Assembly: GCF_025699485.1 (NCBI RefSeq)
Contig: NZ_JANUXN010000023.1
Coordinates: 1-55,140, forward strand
Length of the DNA stretch: 55,140 nucleotides
Source of the DNA: Thauera carbonicopians
Lineage (GTDB): Bacteria; Pseudomonadota; Gammaproteobacteria; Burkholderiales; Rhodocyclaceae
Direction: 5' to 3'
Made by a program: the position numbers and the translations under genes. Shown here piece after piece: positions 8,973-20,491 of this stretch; positions within the stretch are counted from its first letter, which is position 1; each line of letters begins with the position of its first letter. Below the pieces are notes generated by a model, which was not told the DNA's origin, did no database searches, and saw only the letters and a program-made list of their open reading frames with translations.

Positions 8973-9527
8973 CTAGGGCAGCACCAGCGTCGCCGCGTGC
9001 CCGCGCACCGCGCATATCCGCTGCACCGCGGCGGGGCGCGGCGACTGCACTTCGCCCTGCTCGAAGGCGACGATGGTCCAGTCGCCCCGCAGCCGTTCGA
9101 GCAACTCGTTCGGCCGCAGCAGGAATTCGGGATTGCTCGGCTTGCCGAAACGCTCGTTGCCGAGCATGAAGGTCTCGTAGATCAACACCCCGCCCGGCCG
9201 CAGCACGGTGAGCAAGTGGCCGAAGTACGGGCGGTACAGGTAGTTGGTGACGACGACGGCGTCGAACTGGCGTCCGGCATACGGCCATGCCTCGCCTTCG
9301 AGATCGGCCTCGCGGGTGCTGACTTTGGGCAAGCCCTGCAGAAGCTGCAGCGCGATGCCGTCGCGGTCGACCGCTTCGACACGGAAGCCGCGCTGCGCCA
9401 GCCAGCGTGCATGGCGGCCGCTGCCGCAGGCGTAATCCAGGATTGCGCCGCCCGAGGCGATCAAGGGCGCGAATCGCGTCACCCAGCTGGAAGGTGTGCT
9501 CGCGGCGGTGTGCAGGAGGTCGTGCAT
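8973..9527 (-). CDS. Class I SAM-dependent methyltransferase (TehB/UbiE-like)
   Basis: A small cytoplasmic methyltransferase of 184 residues. Motif I is ILDYACGSGRHARWLAQRG near residues 29-47, followed by the acidic residue closing strand 2 (VEAVDRDG), motif II around FDAVVVTNYLYRPYF and motif III LLTVLRPGGVLIYETF. These bind S-adenosylmethionine; the acceptor substrate cannot be deduced. It is transcribed alone, separated by about 230 bases from the siderophore receptor and divergent from the PAS kinase gene. Similar proteins are often annotated as tellurite-resistance-like, which is a fold resemblance and not a demonstrated role. Confidence 0.86.
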   Translation of the reverse strand: MHDLLHTAASTPSSWVTRFAPLIASGGAILDYACGSGRHARWLAQRGFRVEAVDRDGIALQLLQGLPKVSTREADLEGEAWPYAGRQFDAVVVTNYLYRPYFGHLLTVLRPGGVLIYETFMLGNERFGKPSNPEFLLRPNELLERLRGDWTIVAFEQGEVQSPRPAAVQRICAVRGHAATLVLP

Positions 9528-9744
9528 GGGCTGTTTCCGTTATCCCTGGTCATGCGGGGTCGTGTGGCGGACATTCTAACCAGCCTGCCACCGAATGCAG
9601 CGGCGTCGTTTCCGGCAGCACCGATGATCGTCATGACCATCGGGTCGGGCCGGCATGCCGCCGCATTGCGCAACGAATCTGTGCTATAGATTCAGGCCAT
9701 CGCCAGCATGCCCGCCTGGCCCATCGGTGGTTTCCGACAAGGCA

Positions 9745-11154
9745 ATGGATCGCGTTCCGGACAAGGAGATTTCAGCGCCAATCAGGACAGCGGCCCGTAT
9801 CGCCACGGGTCTTGCGCCATTGCTTGCCGTCCCGCCGTCGCTCGCCGCCGACGGCTTGCTTCGGCCCGCCGATGGGCAGGGCTGGCTCTGGCCGGTGCTG
9901 TGCCTGCTGGCCGGCCTGGTGCCGGGATATCTTCTCGGCCGTCGCAGGCGTGCGAATGACCATTCCGCTACATCGGCCACGGCAGCATCGGCGACATCGG
10001 CAATGGCGGACTCCGGCCAGGCGCAGGCGATGCCCGCTCCTTCCGCGAAGGAATGCCTCTACCTCGACATGCTCGAATCGGTCAGCGAGGTCATCTTCCG
10101 CACCGACGCCGAAGCCAGGCTCATCTACCTGAACAAGGTGTGGTGCGAACTGAGCGGCCACGATGTCGAGGCCAGCCTGGGCAAGCCGCTGCACGAATTC
10201 CTTCACCCGGACGACCGCGAGACGGCGGCGCAGCTGTTCCGGGACCTGATCGTCGGCGCAGGTGCCGACTGTGAGCGCGAATTCCGGCTTCGGACCCGCA
10301 GCGGAGAAATCCGCTGGATCGAGGTCACCGCGCATCGGGCGCCGGACACGAGGCCGGGAGAAGGCGGCCTGACCGGCACGGTGGACGACATCTCCGCACG
10401 CAAGGTGGCCGAACTGAGCCTGCGCAACCTCAACCAGGAACTGGAGGCGCGCGTGCGGCTGCGGACTGCCGAACTCGAAGCTTCGAACCGCGAGCTCGAG
10501 GCCTTCTCGTATTCGGTTTCGCACGATCTGCGGGCACCGCTGCGCGCCATCGACGGCTTCGCCCGCATCATCGAAGACGAGCTCGACGGCAAGGCCGAAG
10601 CGCATACCTTCGCGCATCTTTCGCGCACTCGCAAGGCGACCGAGCGCATGGCGAACCTGATCGACGCGCTGATCAATCTCGCCCTGCTGGCGCGGCAGCC
10701 GCTGCAGAAGGAAAGCTTCAGCCTGTCGGAGCTGGCCCGCCAGATCGTCGAGGAATTGCAGGCCGAAGAGCCCGGGCGCGAAGTCACGATCCAGATCACC
10801 GAAGGACTCGATGTCATCGCTGATCGCGCCCTGACTTTCTCGCTGCTCGACAACCTGCTGCGAAACGCCTGGAAGTTCACCGCGCACTGCACACCGGCCC
10901 GGATCGCGCTGAGCGCCGAACGCATCAATGGCCGCCGCGTGTTCTGCGTCTCCGACAACGGCGCCGGTTTCGACATGAGCCACGCCGGCAACCTGTTCAG
11001 GCCCTTCTACCGCATGCATGGCGCGGAAGCTTTCCCGGGTACGGGTATCGGCCTGGCGACGGTGCAGCGCATCGTGCAGCGCCATGACGGCACGATCCGG
11101 GCCGAGTCCACACCGGGCGAAGGCAGCCGCTTCCTGTTCACGCTCGGACGATGA
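9745..11154 (+). CDS. PAS-domain sensor histidine kinase
   Basis: A membrane-anchored histidine kinase of 469 residues. The ATG at 9745 has AAGG close upstream; an in-frame start at 9655 is less likely. An N-terminal hydrophobic stretch and a transmembrane helix (WLWPVLCLLAGLVPGYLLG) are followed by a PAS/PAC domain at about residues 110-235 (SEVIFRTDAEARLIYLNKVW, FLHPDDRETAAQLF, GTVDDISARK) and a short coiled coil. HisKA (SYSVSHDLRAPLRAIDGFA) and an ATPase domain (NLLRNAWKFT, DNGAGFD, GTGIGLATVQRIVQRH) complete it. The SVSHDLRAPL style groups it with bacteriophytochrome-like kinases, but there is no GAF/PHY domain. No partner regulator is adjacent, so it is an orphan with unknown signal. Confidence 0.9.
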   Translation: MDRVPDKEISAPIRTAARIATGLAPLLAVPPSLAADGLLRPADGQGWLWPVLCLLAGLVPGYLLGRRRRANDHSATSATAASATSAMADSGQAQAMPAPSAKECLYLDMLESVSEVIFRTDAEARLIYLNKVWCELSGHDVEASLGKPLHEFLHPDDRETAAQLFRDLIVGAGADCEREFRLRTRSGEIRWIEVTAHRAPDTRPGEGGLTGTVDDISARKVAELSLRNLNQELEARVRLRTAELEASNRELEAFSYSVSHDLRAPLRAIDGFARIIEDELDGKAEAHTFAHLSRTRKATERMANLIDALINLALLARQPLQKESFSLSELARQIVEELQAEEPGREVTIQITEGLDVIADRALTFSLLDNLLRNAWKFTAHCTPARIALSAERINGRRVFCVSDNGAGFDMSHAGNLFRPFYRMHGAEAFPGTGIGLATVQRIVQRHDGTIRAESTPGEGSRFLFTLGR

Positions 11155-11238
11155 GGTGCGAGCGTGACGCTGTGCCCGGCCTTTGACGAGGTTTTAGGCT
11201 TTAATCGTCGGCAACGATACGGATTTTGTGCACTGCAG

Positions 11239-11244
11239 TATAAT
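11239..11244 (+). promoter_or_regulatory. Candidate -10 element for the acetyltransferase gene
   Basis: A perfect TATAAT lies 84 bases before the start at 11328, in the only AT-rich part of the 173-base intergenic region. No convincing -35 hexamer is seen at 16-18 bases upstream, so an activator may be needed. This is a consensus match only. Confidence 0.4.
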
Positions 11245-11327
11245 TCTGCGGTCGATACACTCGATTCTGCAAACGCCCGAAACGACAGGCGGTTGCGCCA
11301 GCCATTTCATCCAGACAGGTTGCAGCC

Positions 11328-14015
11328 ATGAAAGAAACGCACTACCTCACTCCGCTTCTCGAACCGCGCTCGGTGGGGATCATCGGCGCCAGCGAACGCG
11401 AGGGTTCACTGGGCGATGTGCTGGTCCGCAACATGCTCGACGCGGGCTACAAGGGCAAGCTGTTCGCCATCAATCCCAAGCATGAATCGGTGCGCGACAT
11501 CGCCTGCTACAAGTCGGTGGAGGACGTCCCCCAGCGCCTGGACCTGGTGGTGATCGCGGTACGCGCGGAAAAGGTGCTGGCCATCCTCGACGCCTGCGGA
11601 CGCGCCGGCGTCAAGGCCGCGATCCTGCTGTCTTCCGGCTTTTCCGAAGCGGGTCCGCGCGGCGCACTGCTCGAACGCCAGGTCGTCGATGCCGCGCAGC
11701 GCCACCGCATCCGCCTGCTCGGCCCCAATTGCCTGGGCATCATGCGCCCGCAGCTCGGCCTCAATGCCACCTTCGCCCATACCCGCGCGCAGAAGGGCAG
11801 CATCGGCCTGATCTCCCAGTCGGGCGCGCTCTGTGCCGCGATCCTCGACTGGGCCAAGCCCAACAACGTCGGCTTCTCGGCGGTCGTGTCGCTGGGCACC
11901 TCGTCCGACATCGACTTCGGCGACGTGCTGGAATACATGATTTCCGACCCACGCACCGAAAGCATCTTCCTGTACGTCGAAGGCATCCGCGATGCGCGCC
12001 GCTTCATGAGCGCCCTGCGCGGCGCAGCGCGGGTCAAGCCGGTGCTGCTGATCAAGGCCGGCCGCCACCCCGAGGCCTCGCGCGCCATCCTGTCGCATTC
12101 TGCGGCGCCGATCGGCGACGACGCGGTGTTCGACGCCGCGCTGCGCCGCGCCGGCGTGATCCGCCTGTACAACCTCGGCCAGCTCTTCGCCGCCGCCAAC
12201 GCACTGTTCTCGCACTTCCGCCCGCGCGGCAACCGCCTGGCGGTGATCACCAACGGCGGCGGGCCGGGCATCATGGCGGCCGATCGCGCGGCCGACATCG
12301 GCATTCCGCTGTCGGAATTCACCGAAGGCACGATGGAAAAGCTCAACGCGGTGCTGCCGGCCAACTGGTCGCGCGGCAACCCGGTCGACATCCTGGGCGA
12401 CGCCGATGCCGAACGCTACGGCAAGGCGGTGAAGGCCACGCTGGAAGGCCCCAACGTCGATGGCGTGCTGGTGATGCTGACGCCGCAGGGCATGACCAAC
12501 CCGAGCGCCGTCGCCGACGCGCTGATCGAGATCGAGAAGACCGCCGACAAGCCGGTGGTCGCCTGCTGGATGGGCGAAGAGCTGGTCACCGAATCGCGCC
12601 AGAAATTCAGCGCCGCGGGCATCCCGCATTTCCGCACGCCGGAACCGGCGGTCGAGCTGTTCAGCCACATCTCGGCCTACTACCGCAACCAGAAGCTGCT
12701 GATGCAGACGCCGTCCTCGCTGTCGCACCTGACCCCGCCGTCGATCGAGAGCGCCCGGCTGGTGATCGAGATGGCCTTGTCCGAGCGCCGCAAGAAGCTC
12801 AACGAGATGGAATCGAAGGCGCTGCTGGCCGCGTTCCGCATCCCGATCGCGCAGACCGTGGTGGCGCGCTCGGCAGCGGAGGCGATGGTGCTCGCCGCCG
12901 AGATCGGCCTGCCGGTGGTGATGAAGATCGACTCGCCGAGCATCGTGCACAAGTCCGACGTCGGCGGCGTGCGCCTGAACATCCGCAGCCTGGTGGCGGT
13001 GCGCTCGACCTACCAGGAAATCCTCGACGAAGTGAAGCGCGTGCAGCCGGACGCGGTCATCAACGGCATCGCCATCGAACCGATGATCCAGAAGCGCAAC
13101 GGCCGCGAGCTGGTCGTCGGCGTCAAGCGCGACCCGGTGTTCGGTCCGGTGATCACCTTCGGCGAAGGCGGCAACCTGGTCGAGGCCAACCGCGACGTCG
13201 CCGTCGCCCTGCCGCCGCTGAACAGCTACCTGGTCAAGGACATGATCCGCTCGACGCGGATCTACCACCGCCTGGGCGAATTCCGCCACCTGCCGGCGAT
13301 CGACATGACGGCGCTGGAACTGGTGCTGCTGCGGGTGTCGGAGATGGTCTGCGAACTGCCGTGGATCACCGAGATGGAGATCAACCCGCTGATCGTCGAC
13401 GAGAACGGCGCGGTCGCGGTCGACGCCAGCATCATCGTGGACAACGTCTCGCCGACGGCGGACCGCTACGACCACATGGCGATCCACCCCTACCCCTCGC
13501 ACCTGACGCAGACCTGGATCGTGCCCGACGGCACCACCGTGACGATCCGGCCGATCAAGCCCGAGGACGCCGACCTCGAAGTCGAATTCGTGCGCAACCT
13601 GTCGTCCGAGACCAAGTACTACCGCTTCATGAACACCATGCGCGAACTGCCGCCGGCGATGGTCGCGCGCCTGACGCAGATCGACTACGACCGCGAAATG
13701 GCCTTCGTCGCCACGCTCGAAGTCGATGGCCAGGAAAAGGAAATCGGCGTCTGCCGCTACGCGGTCAACCCGGACGGCGAATCCTGCGAGTTCGCCGTCG
13801 TGGTGGCCGACGACTGGCAGCACCGCGGCCTGGCGCGCAAGCTGATGGGCGTGCTGATCGAAACCGCCCGCAGCCGCGGCATCGCCTACATGAACGGCGT
13901 CTTCCTGTCGAACAACGAGCGCATGCTCAAGTTCGTGCAGAAGCTCGGCTTCGTGCTCAGCAACGACCCCGAGGACAACACCGTCAAGCTCGGCGTGCTG
14001 GCGCTGCAGGACTGA
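11328..14015 (+). CDS. Pat-type protein lysine acetyltransferase (NDP-forming acyl-CoA synthetase fused to GNAT)
   Basis: A large cytoplasmic enzyme of 895 residues, resembling Pat/PatZ (YfiQ), which acetylates lysines of metabolic enzymes such as acetyl-CoA synthetase. Domains in order: a CoA-binding Rossmann domain (about 1-135, SVGIIGASEREGSLGDVLVR), succinyl-CoA-synthetase-like domains (SGALCAAILDW, ITNGGGPGIMAADRA), an ATP-grasp domain (about 475-700, PVVMKIDSPSIVHKSDVGGV) and a C-terminal GNAT domain (about 730-895, with the acetyl-CoA loop WQHRGLARKLMGVLIETARS). The histidine needed for catalysis in true acetyl-CoA synthetases is usually missing in Pat proteins; I did not resolve it here. 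The stop overlaps the start of the next gene by one base. Confidence 0.92.
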   Translation: MKETHYLTPLLEPRSVGIIGASEREGSLGDVLVRNMLDAGYKGKLFAINPKHESVRDIACYKSVEDVPQRLDLVVIAVRAEKVLAILDACGRAGVKAAILLSSGFSEAGPRGALLERQVVDAAQRHRIRLLGPNCLGIMRPQLGLNATFAHTRAQKGSIGLISQSGALCAAILDWAKPNNVGFSAVVSLGTSSDIDFGDVLEYMISDPRTESIFLYVEGIRDARRFMSALRGAARVKPVLLIKAGRHPEASRAILSHSAAPIGDDAVFDAALRRAGVIRLYNLGQLFAAANALFSHFRPRGNRLAVITNGGGPGIMAADRAADIGIPLSEFTEGTMEKLNAVLPANWSRGNPVDILGDADAERYGKAVKATLEGPNVDGVLVMLTPQGMTNPSAVADALIEIEKTADKPVVACWMGEELVTESRQKFSAAGIPHFRTPEPAVELFSHISAYYRNQKLLMQTPSSLSHLTPPSIESARLVIEMALSERRKKLNEMESKALLAAFRIPIAQTVVARSAAEAMVLAAEIGLPVVMKIDSPSIVHKSDVGGVRLNIRSLVAVRSTYQEILDEVKRVQPDAVINGIAIEPMIQKRNGRELVVGVKRDPVFGPVITFGEGGNLVEANRDVAVALPPLNSYLVKDMIRSTRIYHRLGEFRHLPAIDMTALELVLLRVSEMVCELPWITEMEINPLIVDENGAVAVDASIIVDNVSPTADRYDHMAIHPYPSHLTQTWIVPDGTTVTIRPIKPEDADLEVEFVRNLSSETKYYRFMNTMRELPPAMVARLTQIDYDREMAFVATLEVDGQEKEIGVCRYAVNPDGESCEFAVVVADDWQHRGLARKLMGVLIETARSRGIAYMNGVFLSNNERMLKFVQKLGFVLSNDPEDNTVKLGVLALQD

Positions 14016-14869
14016 TGGCGATGGCAGCCGGTATCGAACGCGTCGACTTCCACGGCCAGCCCGCGCTGCGGCTGGCCACCGGCAACGCTGCGGCCGCCGT
14101 GGTGAGCCTGTTCGGCGGCCAGGTGCTGTCATGGACGCCGCCCGGCGGCGGCGAACGCCTCTACCTGAGCCCGCAGGCGGTGTTCGACGGCAGCACGCCG
14201 ATCCGCGGCGGCATTCCGGTCTGCTTCCCGCAGTTCTCCGACCGCGGCCCGCTGACGCGCCATGGCTTCGCCCGCACGTCGACGTGGAGCGTGCTGACCG
14301 AGCGCAGCAGCAAGGACTACGCACTGATCACGTTGGGCTTGAACGAGGGCGATGCGAAGCACGCGGGCTGGCCCCACGCCTTTGCCGCCGAACTCAGCAT
14401 CCTGCTCGAGGACAGCCGGCTCGATCTCGAATTCGAGGTGAACAACACCGGCGGCGAAAGCTTCGATTTCACCGCCGCGCTGCACACCTATCTGGCGGTG
14501 CGCGAAGTCGAGGAATCCCGTCTCGAAGGCCTGCACGGCTACAGCTATACCGACCAGCTCGAAGCCGGCCGCGTCCAGCGCGACAGCGGCGACGCGCTGC
14601 TGGTCGAAGCCGAGCTCGACCGCATCTACCGCCGCGTCGAACGCCCGCTGCTGCTGCGCGAACACGATCGCAGCCTGGGCATCAACGCCGACGGCTTCAC
14701 CGACGTGGTGGTGTGGAACCCGTGGGTCGAGCGCTGCGCCGCCATCGCCGACATGCCCGACGACGGCTTCCGCCGCATGCTCTGCGTCGAAGCCGCTGCG
14801 GTGCACACGCCGGTGCGCCTCGCCCCCGGGGAAAGCTGGTGGGGCCGGCAGACGCTGGTCGCACTCTGA
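14015..14869 (+). CDS. D-hexose-6-phosphate epimerase/mutarotase (YeaD-like)
   Basis: A cytoplasmic aldose-1-epimerase-family enzyme of 284 residues that would interconvert the alpha and beta anomers of glucose-6-phosphate. Key features are the substrate-binding segment TPIRGGIPVCFPQF near residues 67-80, HGFARTSTW, the catalytic histidine region TAALHTYLAV and the closing WNPWVERCAAIADMPDDG. The ATG at 14015 shares its first base with the stop of the acetyltransferase gene (TGATG); a second ATG at 14021 is possible. Translational coupling suggests co-regulation of carbon-flux control and sugar-phosphate metabolism, which is an inference. Confidence 0.88.
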   Translation: MAMAAGIERVDFHGQPALRLATGNAAAAVVSLFGGQVLSWTPPGGGERLYLSPQAVFDGSTPIRGGIPVCFPQFSDRGPLTRHGFARTSTWSVLTERSSKDYALITLGLNEGDAKHAGWPHAFAAELSILLEDSRLDLEFEVNNTGGESFDFTAALHTYLAVREVEESRLEGLHGYSYTDQLEAGRVQRDSGDALLVEAELDRIYRRVERPLLLREHDRSLGINADGFTDVVVWNPWVERCAAIADMPDDGFRRMLCVEAAAVHTPVRLAPGESWWGRQTLVAL

Positions 14870-15057
14870 CTCTCACGCTTTTCGCGCTGCAGCGCACCAT
14901 GAGCAGGCACGGCCGCGTGCCGCTCACCCGTTCGGTGCATCGGCGACCCGACGAACGCTAGCCTCCTGCCCGCAAACGGCGTTTCTGCGCCCGAAGCGCA
15001 GGATGGCACGACTCCTGCTGATGGCTCCTGTCCCCCTTCCCCCGACAGGAGTCATCC

Positions 15058-15858
15058 ATGAAAACACAACGCCGTTCCTTCCTTCAGCACCTGGGTCTCG
15101 CCTCCGCTGCCGCGCTGATGCTGTCGATGCCGTTCGCGGCGCAGGCCGACGCGCTCGACAAGGTGCAGAAGGCGGGCGTCATCAAGATCGCCATTCCGCA
15201 GGACTTTCCGCCCTTCGGCTCGCTCGGCGCCGATCTCAAGCTCCAGGGCTACGACATCGACATGGCGAACCTGATCGCCGAGGAAATGGACGTCAAGCTC
15301 GAGCTGATTCCGGTGACCAGCACCAACCGCATCCCCTTCCTGACCACCGGCAAAGCCGACCTGGTGATCTCCAGCCTGGGCAAGAATCCCGAGCGCGCCA
15401 AGGTCATCGACTTCTCCGCGCCCTACGTGCCTTTCGTCAAGAGCGTGTATGGCCCGCCGGACGCCGCCATCGCCGGCCCGGCCGACCTCGCCGGCAAGGT
15501 CGTGGGCGTCACCCGCGGCTCGACCGAGGATCTGGCGCTGACCGATCTGGCCCCCAAGGGCACCAGCATCAAACGCTACGAGGACAACAACGCCACCATC
15601 GCCTCCTACCTGACCGGCCAGGTGGAACTGGTGACGGTCGGCAACATCGTCGCCAACGCCGTCAATGACAAGACCGGCCAGCGGCCGATGGCGGCCAAGT
15701 TCGCCGTCGAGGACACGCCCTGCTACATCGGCGTCGCCAAGGGCGAAACGGCGCTGCTGGACAAGGTGAACGCGATCATCGCCAAGGCCCGGGCCGACGG
15801 CCGCCTGAACGAATTCTCGCTGCGCTGGCTGAAGGAGCCGCTGCCGGCGAGCATCTGA
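15058..15858 (+). CDS. Amino acid ABC transporter substrate-binding protein
   Basis: A periplasmic solute-binding protein of family 3, 266 residues, start supported by AGGAG at 15046-15050. The N-terminus carries a signal peptide ending at PFAAQADA. RSFLQHLGLASAA resembles a Tat signal, but with one arginine before the serine it is not a clear twin-arginine motif. The core shows VIKIAIPQDFPPFG, GYDIDMANLIAEEM, NRIPFLTTGKADLVISSL and ERAKVIDFSAPYV, all typical of polar amino acid binding proteins. It heads a four-gene importer (two permeases and an ATPase). Specificity is unknown; glutamate/aspartate or a related acidic amino acid is plausible. Confidence 0.93.
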   Translation: MKTQRRSFLQHLGLASAAALMLSMPFAAQADALDKVQKAGVIKIAIPQDFPPFGSLGADLKLQGYDIDMANLIAEEMDVKLELIPVTSTNRIPFLTTGKADLVISSLGKNPERAKVIDFSAPYVPFVKSVYGPPDAAIAGPADLAGKVVGVTRGSTEDLALTDLAPKGTSIKRYEDNNATIASYLTGQVELVTVGNIVANAVNDKTGQRPMAAKFAVEDTPCYIGVAKGETALLDKVNAIIAKARADGRLNEFSLRWLKEPLPASI

Positions 15859-15886
15859 TCGGCGCGCACGTACCGGAATCCCTCCC

Positions 15887-16570
15887 ATGGCTTATCAGTT
15901 CGATTTCCTGGCGGTGTTCGACTACGGCGACATGCTGCTGAAGGGCGCTGCATTCACGCTGGCAATGACGGCAGTGGGCGCGGTGGTGGGCACGGCCATC
16001 GGCATCGCCGGTGGCATGTGTCGGGCCTGGAAGCTGCATCCGCTCGACTGGCTGTTCGGCGCCTACGTCGAACTGATCCGCAACACGCCCTTCCTGGTGC
16101 AGCTGCTGTTCATCTTCTTCGGCCTGCCCTCGCTGGGCGTGCAGATCAGCGAATGGCAGGCGAGCTTCCTCGCGGTGGTGGTGAACCTGGGCGCCTACAC
16201 CACCGAGATCATCCGCGCCGGCATCCAGGCCACGCCGCGCGGGCAGATCGAGGCGGCGCAGTCGCTGGCGATGGGCCGGCTGCAGATCTTCTTCCACGTC
16301 GTGCTGCGGCCGGCGCTGCAGAAGGTGTGGCCGGCGCTGTCGAGCCAGATCGTCATCGTCATGCTCGGCTCGGCGGTGTGCTCGCAGATCGCCGCCGAGG
16401 ACCTGACCTTTGCCGCCAACTTCATCCAGTCGCGCAACTTCCGCGCTTTCGAGACCTATCTGGTGGTGACGGCGATGTACTTTGCGATGGCCTGGATGGT
16501 GCGCTACGCGCTGAACGTGTTCGGCCGCCGCGTGATCGTCGCGCGCAAGCCGCAGACCAGGGGAGCGTGA
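15887..16570 (+). CDS. Amino acid ABC transporter permease 1 (HisM/GltJ type)
   Basis: An inner-membrane permease of 227 residues with about five transmembrane segments. The first is GAAFTLAMTAVGAVVGTAIGIAG, and ELIRNTPFLVQLLFIFFGLP is the hallmark segment of this permease family. The ATPase-coupling EAA loop is IEAAQSLAMGRLQIFFHVVLRP at about residues 122-144. It begins 28 bases after the binding protein gene and is followed after three bases by the second permease; the two would form a heterodimeric channel. Confidence 0.93.
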   Translation: MAYQFDFLAVFDYGDMLLKGAAFTLAMTAVGAVVGTAIGIAGGMCRAWKLHPLDWLFGAYVELIRNTPFLVQLLFIFFGLPSLGVQISEWQASFLAVVVNLGAYTTEIIRAGIQATPRGQIEAAQSLAMGRLQIFFHVVLRPALQKVWPALSSQIVIVMLGSAVCSQIAAEDLTFAANFIQSRNFRAFETYLVVTAMYFAMAWMVRYALNVFGRRVIVARKPQTRGA

Positions 16571-16573
16571 GCC

Positions 16574-17227
16574 ATGCTGACGCAATTTTCGATCTGGGCG
16601 CTGCTCGACAGCCTGGCCGAAGGCGCCAAATGGACGGTCGCGCTGTCGCTGATCGCCTTCGTCTGCGGCGGCATCGCCGGGCTGGTCGTGCTGTTCGCCC
16701 GGGTATCCGGCAAGCGTGCGCTGACCGTACTGAGCAAGGCCTACATCGAGGTCTTCCAGGGTACGCCGCTGCTGATGCAGCTGTTCATCATCTTCTTCGG
16801 TCTGTCGATGCTGGGCGTGGACGTCTCGGCCTGGCTGGCGGCAGCAGTCGGGCTGACCCTGTTCACCAGCGCCTACCTGGCGGAGATCTGGCGCGGCTGC
16901 GTCGAGGCCGTGCCCAAGGGCCAGTGGGAAGCGTCGGCCAGCCTGGCGTTGAACTACCGCGAGCAGATGCGCCACGTGGTGCTGCCACAGGCGCTGCGCA
17001 TCGCCATCGCGCCGACCGTGGGCTTCCTGGTGCAGGTGGTCAAGAGCACCGCGGTGGCCTCGATCATCGGCTTCACCGAACTGACCAAGACCGGCTCGAT
17101 GCTGGCCAACGCCACCTTCCAGCCCTTCCTGATCTTCGGCCTCGTGGCCATCGCCTATTTCCTGCTGTGCTATCCGCTTTCGCTGTATGCCAGACACCTG
17201 GAGACCAAATACCATGCCGCTCGTTAA
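16574..17227 (+). CDS. Amino acid ABC transporter permease 2 (HisQ/GltK type)
   Basis: The second inner-membrane permease of the importer, 217 residues. Visible features are the family segment YIEVFQGTPLLMQLFIIFFGLSM and the coupling loop WEASASLALNYREQMRHVVLPQ near residues 117-138. The last membrane span, FLIFGLVAIAYFLLCYPLSLY, is followed by a short cytoplasmic tail. A GGGAG site overlaps the end of the first permease gene. The 3' end overlaps the ATPase gene by 14 bases, consistent with tight co-translation. Confidence 0.93.
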   Translation: MLTQFSIWALLDSLAEGAKWTVALSLIAFVCGGIAGLVVLFARVSGKRALTVLSKAYIEVFQGTPLLMQLFIIFFGLSMLGVDVSAWLAAAVGLTLFTSAYLAEIWRGCVEAVPKGQWEASASLALNYREQMRHVVLPQALRIAIAPTVGFLVQVVKSTAVASIIGFTELTKTGSMLANATFQPFLIFGLVAIAYFLLCYPLSLYARHLETKYHAAR

Positions 17228-17942
17228 ACTCAGAGGCGTGCACAAGACCTTCGGCAGCAACCACGTGCTCAAGGGCATCGACCTCGACGTCGAGGCCGGC
17301 GATGTGGTGGCGCTGATCGGCCGCAGCGGCTCGGGCAAGAGCACCCTGCTACGCACCATCAACGGCCTGGAAAGCATCGACCGCGGCGAACTGGTGGTCG
17401 ACGGCGTCGCCCTCGACGACGGCTTCGGCGACCTGCGCACGCTGCGCCAGAAGGTCGGCATGGTGTTCCAGCAGTTCAACCTGTTTCCGCATCTGACGGT
17501 AGGCGAGAACGTGATGCTGGCGCTGAAGGTGGTGAAGAAGACCGCCCATGCCGAGGCCGGCGACATCGCCAAGGAGATGCTGCTGAAAGTCGGCCTGGCG
17601 GAGAAGTTCTCCGCCTACCCCGACCAGCTGTCCGGCGGCCAGCAACAGCGCGTGGCGATTGCCCGCGCACTGGCGATGCGGCCGCGGGTGCTGCTGTGCG
17701 ACGAGATCACCTCGGCACTCGACCCCGAACTGGTCAACGAAGTGCTCGCGGTGGTGCGGCAGCTCGCCGAGGAAGGCATGACGCTGATCATGGTGACGCA
17801 CGAGATGCGCTTTGCCCGCGAGGTCGGCAACAAGCTGATCTTCATGCACCACGGCCTGATCCACGAGAGCGGCGTCCCCAGGCAGCTGTTCGCCGAGCCG
17901 GGCACGCCGGAGCTGGCCAATTTCATCGGCGCAGTGTCCTGA
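17214..17942 (+). CDS. Amino acid ABC transporter ATP-binding protein (GlnQ type)
   Basis: The cytoplasmic ATPase of the importer, 242 residues from the ATG at 17214, which has GGAG upstream; the in-frame ATG at 17187 would add residues not found in the family. Walker A is [11 protein letters not shown], the Q loop lies in [17 protein letters not shown], the signature is [15 protein letters not shown], Walker B is [14 protein letters not shown] and the H switch is MVTHEM. The family-typical extension [10 protein letters not shown] is present at the end. It closes the operon and is followed by a strong terminator at 17978-18024. Confidence 0.95.
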   Translation: MPLVKLRGVHKTFGSNHVLKGIDLDVEAGDVVALIGRSGSGKSTLLRTINGLESIDRGELVVDGVALDDGFGDLRTLRQKVGMVFQQFNLFPHLTVGENVMLALKVVKKTAHAEAGDIAKEMLLKVGLAEKFSAYPDQLSGGQQQRVAIARALAMRPRVLLCDEITSALDPELVNEVLAVVRQLAEEGMTLIMVTHEMRFAREVGNKLIFMHHGLIHESGVPRQLFAEPGTPELANFIGAVS

Positions 17943-17977
17943 CAGGACGCCGGCCAAGGCAACGCTCGCCCTCCCCG

Positions 17978-18024
17978 CCCCGGATGCCCGGCAGGCCCGC
18001 CGGCCGGGCATCCGGGGCGTTTTT
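17978..18024 (+). terminator. Rho-independent terminator of the amino acid ABC operon
   Basis: A perfect 15-base stem (CCCCGGATGCCCGGC at 17978-17992 and its complement at 18003-18017) with a 10-base loop is followed by CG and five T residues. It starts 36 bases after the ATPase stop. Confidence 0.9.
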
Positions 18025-18136
18025 CACTGCACGGGAGCGCGCTCCCGGCCCAGGCGAAGAGCGATCCCAGGCTTGTCGGGGCGCGCCGCTTGCTGCACCA
18101 TCGCGCCCTCCGTTTCACCCGAACCTGCTCCTTTAC

Positions 18137-20488
<2,352 letters not shown>

Positions 20489-20491
20489 AAA

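Noticed and set aside
11406-14324. A 972-codon open frame on the minus strand opposite the acetyltransferase gene
   Set aside because: It mirrors a well-conserved plus-strand gene in very GC-rich codons, has repetitive Arg/Asp/His/Val composition and matches no family; it is a composition artefact.
17696-18136. N-terminal extension of tex back into the ABC ATPase gene
   Set aside because: The frame is open but crosses a strong terminator and lacks Tex similarity before the ATG at 18137.
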